From positions 191,967,619 through 192,031,618 of the forward strand of contig NC_081410.1 of assembly GCF_030272615.1 (NCBI RefSeq): DNA of 64,000 nt, read 5' to 3'. Positions within the stretch are counted from its first letter, which is position 1; each line of letters starts with the position of its first letter. The position numbers and the translations under genes are program-made. The notes beneath the pieces are model-generated. The model made no database searches, was not told the DNA's origin, and saw only the letters and a list, made by a program, of their open reading frames with translations. Below are positions 35,915 through 47,335 of this stretch, one piece after another. The stretch is from Cryptomeria japonica (taxonomy: Eukaryota; Streptophyta; Pinopsida; Cupressales; Cupressaceae).

Positions 35915-37081
35915 TGTTTTCTTGATGATGATGTTTTGATGTAATAAGTTGAATGATGACTTGTTTTATGTTGTCATTGATGGAAACTATGTTTTGATAG
36001 TTATATAAGTCTTTTAGGCCATCTGGTAAAGCATAACCAGTAGAGGAGACACTTTATCAGTGAACCGACATATAGGACTTCAATCGGTAAATGAGAACAG
36101 AGTTGTATTCAAAGCAACTGGTATAAGTGATCAATGAAGATTTATGTTATGCAGATCTACAGGAATGTTGGAGATAGGTTCTTGCAGGTATATTCAATAC
36201 CATAATGACAAAATCAACAGGATGAGTAAGTTATGATGTACAGAGTAGTCAATCAAGAAGAACAACTAACCAGCTGAACAAAGTCACTAAGATCAGTAAA
36301 CCAATACACATTATGTTTTATGTTTGAGTTGTTATGTCAATGGCCAATATAAGTAAAGCATGAAGTGTAAGATTGTCTAGATTCATTGAAACTAAGAAAT
36401 TGTTCCATGGTTATTAGCCAACTAACTTGATGTTTATAAAAAGTGTGATAAGTTATGAGAGAGCGATGTAGATCATAAGGGAATATTGAGAGTTTGATTT
36501 TCTGATAAATTATGAAGATCTGTATTGATGTGTTGTTGATGTATTGAGTGGAACTGGAGCAGATCTTATCAAGCACAAAGGTGATACATGCAGATCATTT
36601 TACTATTTTTTTTCTTACAGTTGCAACAGTCAAATCCCCTAACTCGGTAGGTCATAATAGGCCTGAACTTGTAAATCCCCTAACAAGGTATCTAATTAAC
36701 TTGAGTCTAAATCCTCTTGTGAGGTTTCTCCTAACAACGCAAATCTTTTAACAGGGCTGAGGTAAATCCCTTAACTGGGTGAATCCTAACAGGGTTTGCT
36801 CCTAACCGGGCATGTTTTTATGACCTTAACCAGTCAAAGATTTCTATTCTGTAGATAGTGAATCTTGTGGGTACTAACTCCCACTGTGATTTTTCCCTTT
36901 TGGGTTTTCACATATAAATCTTTGTGTTATGTGGAGCATGATATATTGGGTGTTATCTTATGTGGTGATATTTCTCTTATGTTTATTAAGGTTTAAGTCA
37001 TTTAAAGTAGTGATCAGATTTGTGTTATTGTTTTTGCTTGCACTGATTCACCCCCCCTCTCAATGTCTTATAAGTTTATCA
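35915..37081 (+). repeat. 5' LTR of element C
   Basis: 1167 bp, TGTTTTCTTGATG...TTTATCA. A TATA-like TATAAAAA lies at 36435-36442, a TTTTTCCCTTTTGGG segment near 36890, and a GATTCACCCCCCC motif near 37044. It matches 61609-62160 with about one difference in ten. Frames at 36337-36751 are not genes. Confidence 0.85.
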
Positions 37082-37083
37082 AT

Positions 37084-37096
37084 TGGTGTTAGAGCC
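37084..37096 (+). other. Primer-binding site of element C (initiator Met type)
   Basis: TGGTGTTAGAGCC lies two to three bases after the LTR end. It matches the common plant TGGTATCAGAGCC with two changes. Confidence 0.7.
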
Positions 37097-37143
37097 AAAT
37101 TCCCTTAAGGCTTAACCACTTGGGAAATATCTGTAAGGCAGAT

Positions 37144-38288
37144 ATGGGAGATATGAGTTATATAGAGTTGCCTAACCGACTTGTAGAAGCTGAGGAAGCC
37201 CTAGATACATTGAAAGGAAAGTATAAAGCCTCACTTGCTAAGAGAAGAGAGCTTGCAGAACAATTGATGGATTTTACTGAAAGTAGTTCTTTTGATGAAG
37301 CAAACATGGATGCATTGGTAACCGAAGTTGAAAAATTTAATGATGACAAGGAAAATTTGAGGAGAGAGTTGGAAGACCTAACCATCAGGATGAGTCAAGA
37401 TCTTGAATCAAGGAGGACAACTGAAGACAAGATCATAGAAAAAGAACATGAGATCTTTAAGCTGAACTAGGAGGTTGGAACTTTGTATGCTCATCTTCAT
37501 GAGGAACAAGAAGAAAAAGAAGAAATAAAGTCTAATCTAGACATGACAATGTCTCTAAGAGAAAGTCTAATGAAAAGAATGAAGATCTTATAAAGGAACT
37601 TGATGATGCTAATGAAACACTTGCAAAGTTTAACAAAAGCTCTACTATGATTGATGAACAAATTCAATCATAGAGGATGAAAGGTGAGACACAAGGCTTG
37701 GGCTACACTACTTTTGAGAAAGGTGAGCCTTCCGGTACAAAGGACAACATTGAAGAAGTTAAATATGCACCTAAGATCTAGAAATCCACCAGTATGAAAC
37801 CCTAAAAACTAGTATGCTTTAATTGTCATAAGCTAGGACATACTGCTAATGTTTGTAGATCTAATTCTTTTGATGATTATAGACCTAATGTCTATCAAGG
37901 ATACAAACCTAGGACCTTTAATGGATATTGTTACACTTGCAACATGTATGGGCATAGAGTTGTTGAATGCAGGTATGGAGAAAATAATCTGACACCCCAT
38001 ATGAATCAGAGATATGGTAGAGATTGGCAAAGAAATTTTAATGATCAGAGGAATACAAATTGGCAGAGACCCTATTCTAGCTGATGTAGTCCCTATGAGA
38101 TGGAAAAGAGAATGATTGTGATTTGCACAATCTTTCATAACTACGATCATGTAGCTATGAATTGCAAAAGAAGGACTGGTAGAGGTAATGTTGGACCCTG
38201 GAGAACATTTGGTATGTCATGTTTTCATTGTCACCAATCCGGACACCTTGCAAAGTTTTGCAGGGCTAAAATGAGACAACTAGACTAG
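37144..38288 (+). pseudogene. Element C first frame: coiled coil plus four zinc knuckles (gag-like)
   Basis: The start is the ATG at 37144 (MGDMSYIELPNRLVEAEEAL), 48 bases past the PBS. Residues 1-110 form a charged coiled coil (KRRELAEQL, ENLRRELEDL); a stop ends this part at 37470 and more decay follows. From 37800, in one frame, are CFNCHKLGHTANVC (37815-37856), CYTCNMYGHRVVEC (37929-37970), a degenerate CTIFHNYDHVAMNC with one Cys lost (38124-38165) and CFHCHQSGHLAKFC (38220-38261). One stop lies at about 38082 and the frame ends at 38288. CCHC knuckles bind RNA in gag proteins. Four in a row is more than the one or two usual for plant elements. Confidence 0.75.
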
Positions 38289-38862
38289 AGCAGAGATGAA
38301 CAAGATCTGGAAAAAGAAGAGTTATGAGAAGCCATCGAAAGATCCTAATTCTTCACCTAGTGTGGAGAATTCATCACTGACAAACTAAGTTGTTAAGAGG
38401 CTTAGGGGAGCTTAATGTCATATCCATTTCAAGATCCCCTCATATGGTGTGTGGTAAGATAAATCTACATATCTTGGTGCATTATGATATTGTGAAGTGA
38501 TTTTATGATCAAACTGGTAGATTTGATGTGATTTGAGAACTGGTAGTATATTGAACGGTGTTTTAGGGTTTGTTTGTTTATACAACCAGGAATAACATTT
38601 AGTGCAATAGGTATTGAGCAAATAAAAGGACTTTTTGAATATCATTTGTCGCTTTGCATTCTTGAGAGCACTCAAAGAGAGAAAAGAGCAGAGAAGATCT
38701 TGTGTGAGCAACATTTGATCAGATTAACAAAAGATTTGGAGTGATCTATGATCAATAATTGGTGAAAGTAAATTCTCAGTGTTGAAACCCTAGTTATGGA
38801 AGTGTTAAAAGGCATTTATCTGACAAATCTTGTTATCAATTTTAGAGTCTGAGTATTTGAAG
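38289..38862 (+). other. Spacer between the two frames of element C
   Basis: I see no coding sequence or polymerase remnant. It reads like an untranslated leader, with purine-rich stretches before the second frame. The minus-strand frame at 38418-38714 has no supporting features. Confidence 0.4.
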
Positions 38863-41110
38863 ATGGATGCACCACATCTAGTAGATGTTACAGTCAGGCC
38901 TCATCTAGAGTTTAAGAGGAACCCTTTTAAATCCATTGAAAGTGATCCTACTGGAGCCCTATCCGGAGTCCCATATGGAGTTTTACATGTAGAAGATATT
39001 AGATCATACATTCACTGTAAGTTGGAAGATCTTGGAATTTTTGATATATTTGATCAATATAGGATAATGTGTAACAAGAATGGAGTATTGAAAGAACAAT
39101 ATCAGAGGGTTAGTGATAAAGGTTTTCACTATGCACTGAACTCTATTGATGATTTTGAGGATGATCTTGTAAGATATGTTTTGAGTCATGTGCATGAATA
39201 GTTTATGTGGCTTGATTTACCACATAAGATCACCAAAGAAGCGATTGATGCAGTAACCAGATTGTGTTCCACCGGTGAAGTTCTAGTACTAAGATCAATT
39301 CCTAAGGATGATGTTGCCAAGTTGACCAAGTCACGATGTGATGGAAGAGCTATGACTGTTAATGAGATTGGTGATCCTACAATGAAATTTTCTTCAATGG
39401 TCATAGGATACTAGGTATATCATTCTAACAGGATAAACAACATCCCCACTATAGCCATCCATACTACTTCCCAGATGATCAAAGAAAATGTTGATTATGA
39501 TTTGTTTGAGGCATTGAGAAGTCAGTTGGTGCTCAATCTTGAATCCATCAAGAAAGGCAAAAGACTGAAGTTTAAATTCAGACAATTGATTGTTGGATTG
39601 TTCTTCTATTTTTAGAATTTATTTCCTAGAATCAGTGAAGTTTAGTGGTCTAAGGATACACTGGCATTGTTACAGATGAAGAACACCATTAAGATGTTGG
39701 GTAATGATTTTGGTAAGATTACTTGGGGTTATTTCAAAGATTTTCAAAAAAAGATGCATGAGAGAGAGGATACCGACACAGGTTGTTAAGAAATATGAGG
39801 ATACCATCTCTTTTTTTGGTTGACACTGACACATGTCAGATGGAGGCAGTTGATCCCAGGACAACTTGGGTGTTGCCTATGGGCTACAAAGTTGAAGAAG
39901 AAATTTTGGTTACTTATGTTGAACACTTGCTAGCACAACTGGTAGATACTACTGCTAAGAGGTTTGATACTTGATTCTTTGTATGATAAATTGGAGGCAA
40001 GATGGAAAACCGCTATAAAAAAGGACAAAGAATTGATTGAATTTGTATTGATGCATTTACAACTGAAAACTTCTAGGGAAGATATTCAACAAATTATTTC
40101 TAAGACAAGGCCATTATTCTTGACAAAGAAAAGGTTGACAAGATTATTAGTTGGTGAATCTCAGTCGGTACATGTTGAGACTAAGAAAATTCTAAAGAAA
40201 TTTTTGGGTTTGGTATCTGATGAGGAAGAAGAGAAACCAGAGAAACTCAAAGTAGAAGATATTCTGGACAATGTTGATATTGGTGATTTTACACCTGATG
40301 AGATTGTTATGGGAAACCAAATAATAGATGAAGAAGAAAATACAGAATTGGTAAATGTACAAACTGAGATAGTTGAAATTCCTGATAATGATACATAAAT
40401 TGATACAACTAGTACTGAGGGAGAAAACAAGGAACAAACTAAAAATGTACAGGATAAAGATGTTTAGATGACCGAACAACAGGAACAGGGACAAGAGAAA
40501 GATGGAGAGAAATAGAGAGATGAAGAGTCACCAGTGATCACTAAAATAGTTGATACATAGAAACCACCAATAAAAGACAAGGAGAAGACATAAGAGAAGA
40601 AATAAGAGGAAGAATTGGAACCAGTAAAAAAATAGAACCTAAAGTGACACCCTTATTATTTACTTGTAAGCAGAAAATTGATGATGATGAACCAATTATT
40701 CAAGGACCCATCAATATGGATGCGTCGAGTTCTACAGAACTAACAGAGATTGCAACTTCCATGCAATCTAGAGCTAAGAAGAAAAGAATGAAGGAATAAA
40801 TAAAGGAAGCTCTAACTATACAATATGCAGTTGATATTTTGTCTAGTTCATTACTGGAGACATACAAAAATACTGTCTACACCAATTGATAAGTTAGGTC
40901 AATTGGTTGCTGATGCTGGTGAACAGATGAAAAGTTATGAAGATGTGGCTTATTTGAATGTGGAAAAGGAATTTAAGAAGAAGAGAATAGAGCAGTTGAT
41001 GAATGATATTGATAAAGACAAAGTTGCGCTGACGATTAATAAAGATCATATTAAAAATGCACTTGAAACCAGAGGTAAAATCCTTTCCACTATTGTAAAG
41101 TTTTCATTAT
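38863..41110 (+). pseudogene. Element C second frame, left part (unknown protein)
   Basis: From the ATG at 38863, the first 110 codons are MDAPHLVDVTVRPHLEFKRN, then GVPYGVLHVEDIRSYIHCKL and YRIMCNKNGVLKEQYQRVSD. After a stop at 39201 come FMWLDLPHKITKEAIDAVTRL and GRAMTVNEIGDPTMKFSSMV. Further pieces are ENVDYDLFEALRSQLVLNLE, TWVLPMGYKVEEEILVTYVE and LYDKLEARWKTAIKKDKELI. Then a Glu/Lys/Asp-rich linker (40200-40640) and a coiled coil up to 41110. Several stops and at least one frameshift are present. I recognise no family. Its place before the PPTs is where Sirevirus-type Copia elements carry an extra or env-like frame, but there is no pol before it. The frame runs on in phase at 60931 once the TSD is counted once. 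Confidence 0.6.
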
Positions 41111-42338
41111 TGTAGTGTCATAAAATTGCACCTCCTGCACTTTTAACCATATTTTACGTCCTCATCTCAGTGATGACATCCTCCTTCCTAACTGAGACCC
41201 CTTTCTACATTTTCATCCCTTGCCTCTTCATGTTCATGCCCTAAGATAGCCTCAGGACCCTGTCCGGGCCCCAAGATAGGGCAGTACAGGGGCATGGCAC
41301 CCTTGTCCCCCTAGGATAAGGGTGTAGTGCCCCTATCATCCTTGGACAGGGGCATGGTGCCCCTGTCCCACCCTCTTAGGGTGCCCCCAAGATAGGTCCC
41401 CCTGACCTCATTTGCACTTCAGGATCCTAAATCTCCCTGATGTCGGCCTTTTATGAGATGAATTAATCTTCAAGAGGCATGTATAAAAGGGATTTGGTTT
41501 TCTCATTTGCATAAGGAGGAATGGGAGGTGAAATTATAGCGAAGTGGATCATCAACAAGCATAGGCAAAGATATACATCATCAAGTATTCAAGCATTCAA
41601 GTCTTCTTCATTCATCCATTGGAGAAACATTACAACATTCATTTGCAAGCATATGTATGTGTTAGGGTTTTGTCATGTTACATGCCATTACATGCAACAC
41701 TTGGGATTACATTCAAGAAGAAAATCAATCATCATGGACAAGTTGTAGATCTGCAAGATATACATTTCTATTTTTTACATTCAAGCATTTGCAATTAATT
41801 TCTTTCAAGGTTGATTCCTCAATCGGGGTTTGACTGAGGCAAATCCCTATTCACAACCCCCTTTTTCTCTCTTTTCTGTGTGTAGGTTGTAGGTGCACAA
41901 CTGTAATTGCAGGTTTAGGCTTCATTTGCAGAGATGGAAGAACCTTTTCATTTTGCGGATTTTATGGAGGACCATGTACATTCTCACCACGATTCTAATG
42001 AATTTTCTCCAAATTTTTAGGGCAGATCCATATCAGTCTAATTATCTCATATCCGAAGTTACAATGCGATCCTGGACTGGTAGCTCCTCATTTCACTCAT
42101 TTTCTCTCTCTTTTCCACATAATCAACAAGTCAACTTTCTCATTTACAAAAGAGGTTAAATCAAACTTCAACCTTTGCAATCCACTTGGAATTCACATCC
42201 TTGTCTCTCTTGAATTTGGATCTAGTGGATTCAAGCCCCTCTTTTGAATGTAAATTTCTCCCAAGTGAAAACCATCCTAGTGACTTCCTTTCTCTCTCCT
42301 AGCTAAGGAGTCACTAGAGTTCAATTTTCCACTTTACA
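41111..42338 (+). repeat. 5' LTR of element A
   Basis: Starts TGTAGTGTCATAAAATTGC and ends CCACTTTACA (1228 bp). A TATA box TATAAAA lies at 41482-41488. Upstream, 41284-41368 holds three tandem hairpins. The best (41344-41368) pairs GGACAGGGGCA with TGCCCCTGTCC around TGG. Frames at 41521 and 41893 lie in the transcribed part of the LTR and show no domains. Confidence 0.9.
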
Positions 42339-42341
42339 TTT

Positions 42342-42353
42342 TGGTGAACCCGA
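42342..42353 (+). other. Primer-binding site of element A (tRNA-Trp type, eroded)
   Basis: TGGTGAACCCGA follows the LTR end after three T residues. It is identical to the first twelve bases of the H site, then diverges. Confidence 0.7.
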
Positions 42354-43053
42354 TATCCTGAATCTTAATTTTAATTTCTTATTTCTTAGATCTGAATAAT
42401 TGCAATTTGAATTTCAAAATTTCATTTCCAAGTTTGATCTTTTTGCAAATTTTAGAGGTTAATTGCATAAAAACCGTAATTTTTTATTTTGAGGAAATTA
42501 AGCTTGTGAAGTGTAACAATTTAATTGTTTGTTTCAAATCTGATTTCTATTTCAAAATTGAAATTCAAATCTGTCTCTTTATTCTAAAAATTCAGTGGTT
42601 AAATCATAAAACCCTAATTTTTAAGATTCTTCTATTTTTGACCTTTGACTGCAAGTTTGACCAATCTAGACATCTTCAAATCGGCCGATTTTTTTGGATT
42701 CCGCATTAAAATCATAATTTTTATCATCCTTGAAAATTTTGAAAAAAGTTGGTTGCATCGTGTGCACTTTTTCCACAGTCCTCAGTTTTTTTCCTGAAAT
42801 TTCGGGAGATGGAATTGATTGTATTTTTCTGCTCAAATCCAAAAAATTGGCGTACTTTATCAATTTTAAGACCCTCTAAGGTCGAACACAAATTCAAATT
42901 TTACAATTTCAAATTTAAAATTTCAAAATTCAAATTTCAAATCTACAATTCAAATTCCATTTTCCCTCCATTATTCAATTTTCTATGCATGTATGGGGTG
43001 AACATTATTATGGTTAAATGACATATGAGTTTCTTGTTTGATCATAAGTGCAT
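42354..43053 (+). other. Leader of element A
   Basis: AT-rich untranslated sequence between PBS and first codon, with runs of the type TTCAAATTT at 42880-42960. No coding sequence is supported; frames at 42407 and 42749 are chance. Confidence 0.5.
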
Positions 43054-43193
43054 ATGGAGTTCCTATCTTATTTTGCTAATTCAATTTCGAGTTACATTAA
43101 ATATGTTCATGATGTTCCCTTTCATGCATATGTTGATAGTTTAGTTCTCCCTTTCATTCATAGCTATGATTTACCCTCTCCCAAAATTGATCT
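43054..43193 (+). pseudogene. Element A polyprotein, N-terminal piece cut by element B
   Basis: From the ATG at 43054: MEFLSYFANSISSYIKYVHD, then VPFHAY and IHSYDLPSPKIDL. It matches the start of G's protein at 6578. It is interrupted at 43193 by B; the remainder lies at 55921. Confidence 0.75.
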
Positions 43194-43963
43194 TGTTTAT
43201 GGTAAAAATGGAAACACCAATATTGAAAGACTAAATGAATTCAACCATAAAACCCTAGCCTAACAATCAACAAAGATCCACCATAACATATGAAGATTAC
43301 CTAAGACAATGCAAATCAAATGAAATCACAAAGATTATACCATCACATGTCCAATAGGGTTTGAATCTCCATTCTTCCTATCTCGATTGATCTTGCTTGA
43401 TATATTTTCTCTCAGATTTTATGTGTGCACAAGAGCTCAACAAAGAATGGAAATGTGCTTACAAGTAGGCTTGATTGCATATGAAAGTTTGAAAGCGTAG
43501 AGTAGTCGGGGGTTGATAATGAAGGAAGCATCTCCTTATATAGAAGACATTATAAGAAATGGAGGCATAAGATTGAGAGGTGTAAAACATAAATGGTTGG
43601 CTATGATTAGAGGGTAGGTAGAAGAAATAATAAAATAATGAGAGGGTAGGTAATGTAGGAATTAAGAGATGAATAACATGTGTCTTGAGTAGAAAAGGCT
43701 AATGAATTAATTAAATAAATAAAGATTTATTTAATTAATAGAGGAAGTGGGATAAATTAAATAAATAAAGGTATTTATTTAATTTAGAAAAAAGGGTAAT
43801 TTAAATAAATAAAAGTATTTATTTAAATGAGAAATAATGCTAGAAGAGGATAAATGAATTAATTAAATAAATAAAGATTTATTTAATTAATAGAAGAATT
43901 AGGCTTAAAATAATTAAATAAAGATATTTATTTAATTAAACTAGACAATTTTAGGTGTCTACA
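43194..43963 (-). repeat. 3' LTR of element B
   Basis: 770 bp; on the minus strand it starts TGTAGACACCTAAAATTGTC and ends at TAAACA. Contains a row of AT-rich hairpins at 43706-43739, 43753-43786, 43799-43828, 43858-43891 and 43912-43937. Confidence 0.92.
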
Positions 43964-43980
43964 TTTTACCCCTCTTTGAA
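43964..43980 (-). other. Polypurine tract of element B
   Basis: On the minus strand AAAGAGGGGTAAAA runs directly into the 3' LTR start TGTAGACACC. Part of it lies in the arm of the hairpin at 43973-44010. Confidence 0.8.
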
Positions 43981-44010
43981 ACAATGCAACTTGTTGCATT
44001 GTTTCAAAGA
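43973..44010. repeat. 18-bp perfect inverted repeat beside the PPT of element B
   Basis: Arms TCTTTGAAACAATGCAAC (43973-43990) and GTTGCATTGTTTCAAAGA (43993-44010) are exact complements with a two-base loop. Confidence 0.9.
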
Positions 44011-44454
44011 AGATAATATGAATTGATACAAAGTTGCCCCAAGATGGGAATGATATGCCCCCTTGAGAGATTGGATGAAAATGTTTGAAAAGATCATAGA
44101 AAATCTCTCGATAAGAAAGAAAGGCTAGAATAGACTGACTGGATAGAGTGACAGAGTCACGGGATAAAGAAGACTGACTCGGGAGACTAGGGATAGGGTA
44201 GTCTATAAGATAGACTACGAGGGAAAACATCCTCATTGTCATCCACACATCCAAGAGATTAGAGTGTAGAGAGAGTAGAGAGTAGTCAACAGCAATGGCA
44301 TTGGTGCATAGATTTGATTGCGTTCGCCGATTTCAGAGGCCAACAACTGTAGGAGAGTCGGTAAGTACCACAAAACCTCCTTGTACTTTGTTGCATTAAT
44401 TGTTGTCATAAATGCATGTCAAGTAGGGCAATAAATGTGCTTTAGGTATGTCGA

Positions 44455-45250
44455 GCGGGGGGAAAAAATGCTAAGGTGCGTCTGCATTGGTGCCAGGCAC
44501 GTCTGGGTAGGCTAGGCATGTCTGTGTTTGTGCCAGGAACATCTATGAATGCAACAACGTCTATGTTCAATGCAAGCGCGTCTGTGTGATTCAGGCGTGT
44601 TTGTGCAGGATAGGCTCTTCTATGCATAGCAGGGGCATGTATGTGTAATTCAGGTGCATCTATGTAGAGCAGGCGCGTTTGTGCAGAGTAGGTGCGTCTC
44701 TGCAAAGGAGGCACATATGTGCAGTATGTAAGCGCGTTTATGTCATGAATGTGCATTTATGTCTTCAAGATCGAATCGATAGTTCTATGATGAGCATATG
44801 TTGTCCATTGGATAAGCTGTTGAGAGGATACACTCAAGCAGGTCCTCTAGGGAAGACTAGGGTAGTAGATAGGACTAGGATTGACAATTCTGTGATAGAA
44901 CATATGTTGCCAATCGGGAAACTACTCAAGAGGATACACTCAAGAAGAGGCCCTAGGATAGGATAGAGCAAGGCACTTTGTGATGAACAAGGAATGTCAA
45001 AACGTAGTACTTTGTGATCAATAGGGAGTACTAAAAAGAGCAGCATTTTGTGATGAACAGGGAAATGCCACTAGGATAGAGAGCAGTAGTTTGTGATGAA
45101 CAGGGAGTACCACTAGGATAGAGAGTAGTACTTTGTGATGAACAGGGAGTACCACTAGGATTGGAAGCAACACTTTGTGATGGACAGGGAATGTTACTAG
45201 GATAGAAAGCAACACTTTGTGATGAATAGGGAGTACCACTAGGATTGACA
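44455..45250 (+). repeat. Three tandem repeat families between PPT and PMD gene in element B
   Basis: 44455-44760: roughly 24-30 bp units with the core GCGCGTCTGTGT...GCAGG. 44770-44960: two copies of about 120 bp (both contain GAGGATACACTCAAG). 44968-45250: about seven copies of a roughly 42-bp unit with the cores CACTTTGTGATGAACAGGGA and GTACCACTAGGAT. The frames called here on either strand are repeat artefacts. Confidence 0.75.
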
Positions 45251-47160
45251 CATTTGATTTGCTTGACTGCAGGAGGACCTACCTATGCTGGAGTCACGAG
45301 AGAGATTCCCGTCGACTTAGAGTTTGCGAGAAGAGTTGACAGTCAAGGAGAGAGAAGCAATTTAGGCTATGGGACTGTGACATATTTTGTATGTGCCTGA
45401 GTTTCAGGTGAACATGGGATTGTTGACTCCTTTAGCTGAGAGATGGCACTCAGAGACATGTACTTTTCATTTCCTGATGGGTGAGATGATAGTCACCTTA
45501 GAGGATGTGTATATTATATTATGGATACCGATCGATGGGGAGTTGGTTCCTTACGAATGAGATAGAGACAGGGATGCACTGAGATGAGTATTCCAGGATC
45601 CTGAGTTGGAGATGAGGGTAGGACATGTGGCTTGGGATACCATAACATAGACAGGATTAGCACTACCAGCAGTGTTGGCAGCAGTGATCAGTGGATTCCT
45701 CTATCCGGATAGGGTGACATGAGGGTTGGTTGTGGGATGGGGGAGGACTCGGGAGACATTGGTGATAGAGCACACTAGGTTTGGATGGGGAACATGTCTG
45801 CTAGCACACTTGTACTATGAGCTGCATCAGTTTGTATATCACAGATCAACAAGATTAAGATGCGGAGTGACATTGTTACATGTATGGGCATATGAGCATC
45901 TACCGGTTACACGACCAATCCACTTCAGAGGCATAGGACATGGATGCAGATATGTTTACTTATATGATATAATTACGTCTCAGTCATAGATTGGGAGACT
46001 AGAGTACTGGTGTTGGGTTATTGAGGAGATAGACAGTGTGGTATGGAGGCCATACCGAGACTGTGAGGAGTGGGAGGATGATGCAATGGAGCTGCCATAT
46101 GTATTTAGGAGCAGGTGTCTGATTGGTCGAACATTATATGTTATTGAGAGGCAGCTGGTAGATAGGGTGGGTAGGTAGTTCAGCAGGATATGATGGGTGC
46201 CACAGGGGTCAGGAATGTATGCATGAATGGTGAGAGATCAGGTGCACTTGGGTCCATTATTGTCTTATGATCAGGCAGTGACATAGCTAGTAGAGATGAT
46301 TCCCTTGCCTTGGGATATGTGGGCAGCTATAGAGGATAGAAGGATGGATGTAGAGTATATTTCATATTGGGTAGAGCATCCATTTCCATGGTTGCAGATC
46401 CAGGAGAGCCGATAGATGGAGATGGTGGAGGCGACAGAGATGATGATGGAAATGGCAGACTGCAGAGGTAGAGGCTAACAAAGGAGGTGGGGTGCAGTTG
46501 CAGAGAGGAGAGTGGCTTAGAGGAGAGAGAAGGCTCATGTAGTGAGGGGCAGAGGTGGATTGCCATTATAGGTTCTAGTAGCACAGGTTCCCAGATAGGT
46601 ATAGGGACAGGGACAAGAGCAGCCACATGGATAGGGTGAGGAGTAGCCACAGGGACAGGGTGAGGGGAGAGAAGAAGAGGATGAGTTACTAGCTTTGAGA
46701 GAGATATGCCAGGGATAGGCAGATGAGATCTAGGATTTGGAGAGGGAGACAACTAGGCTCAGGAGACAGCTGAGGGATACTAAGCAAGAGAGGGATCAGG
46801 CTATTCAACGCTATACAGAGGCTGAGACAACACTGAGGGTAGGGAGGTAGACATTAGAGGATACATAAGCTGGATACGCTTATGTTCTGTGGGCCGGGGA
46901 GGAGATAGGCTACTAGAGAGACCTATACTATGGAGCTGTGCCACCAAAGAAGTGGGCTAGGAGCTTCCGTAGACCATCATGGACTGCGACAACCTCTAGA
47001 GGGAGAGATAGGAGATAGGCATCTAGTGGTGGGGTTATGGGTCCTCCACCAACACCAGATAGAGGGGACACGATAGATGATCTTGGGGTGGGTCCTTCCA
47101 GGGCTCAGACTCCGTTGAGGCCAACTGGCTCCGAGGGAGGGAGTTCATCATAGCCTTAGA
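45250..47160 (+). pseudogene. Plant mobile domain (PMD) pseudogene, antisense inside element B
   Basis: Reading in one plus-strand frame: YVPEFQVNMGLLTPLAERWH (from 45387), ETCTFHFLMGEMIVTLEDVY and IILWIPIDGELV (45450-45550), LALPAVLAAVISGFLYPDRV, WGTCLLAHLYYELHQFVYH (45789), GVTLLHVWAYEHLPVTRPIH (45870), then LEYWCWVIEEIDSVVWRPY and LPLPWDMWAAIEDRRMDVEY (46290). The ERWHxET-xTFHxxxGEMxVTLxDV pattern is characteristic of the PMD (aminotransferase-like, MAIN/MAIL1 relatives). The C-terminal part (46640-47130) is a coiled coil then a Pro/Ser-rich tail (PPPTPDRGDTIDDLGVGPSR). More than ten in-frame stops, mostly TAG or TGA, break it. PMD proteins include host silencing factors and many transposon-borne genes. 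The minus-strand frame at 46327-46752 is its shadow. Confidence 0.82.
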
Positions 47161-47265
47161 GTGCTCCCTATGTATCAGTTTTGTACCATTTTGTATGATG
47201 ACACCTTCGGGTGATTGTAGCCATATGATTTTGACATCATTGTATCATGACACTTATGATTTTTT

Positions 47266-47335
<70 letters not shown>

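Noticed and set aside
38418-38714. 98-codon minus-strand frame between the C frames
   Set aside because: No domain, opposite to the element, and in the likely untranslated spacer.
46327-46752. 141-codon minus-strand Pro/Ser-rich frame
   Set aside because: It is the antisense shadow of the PMD pseudogene's Gly/Glu-rich part.
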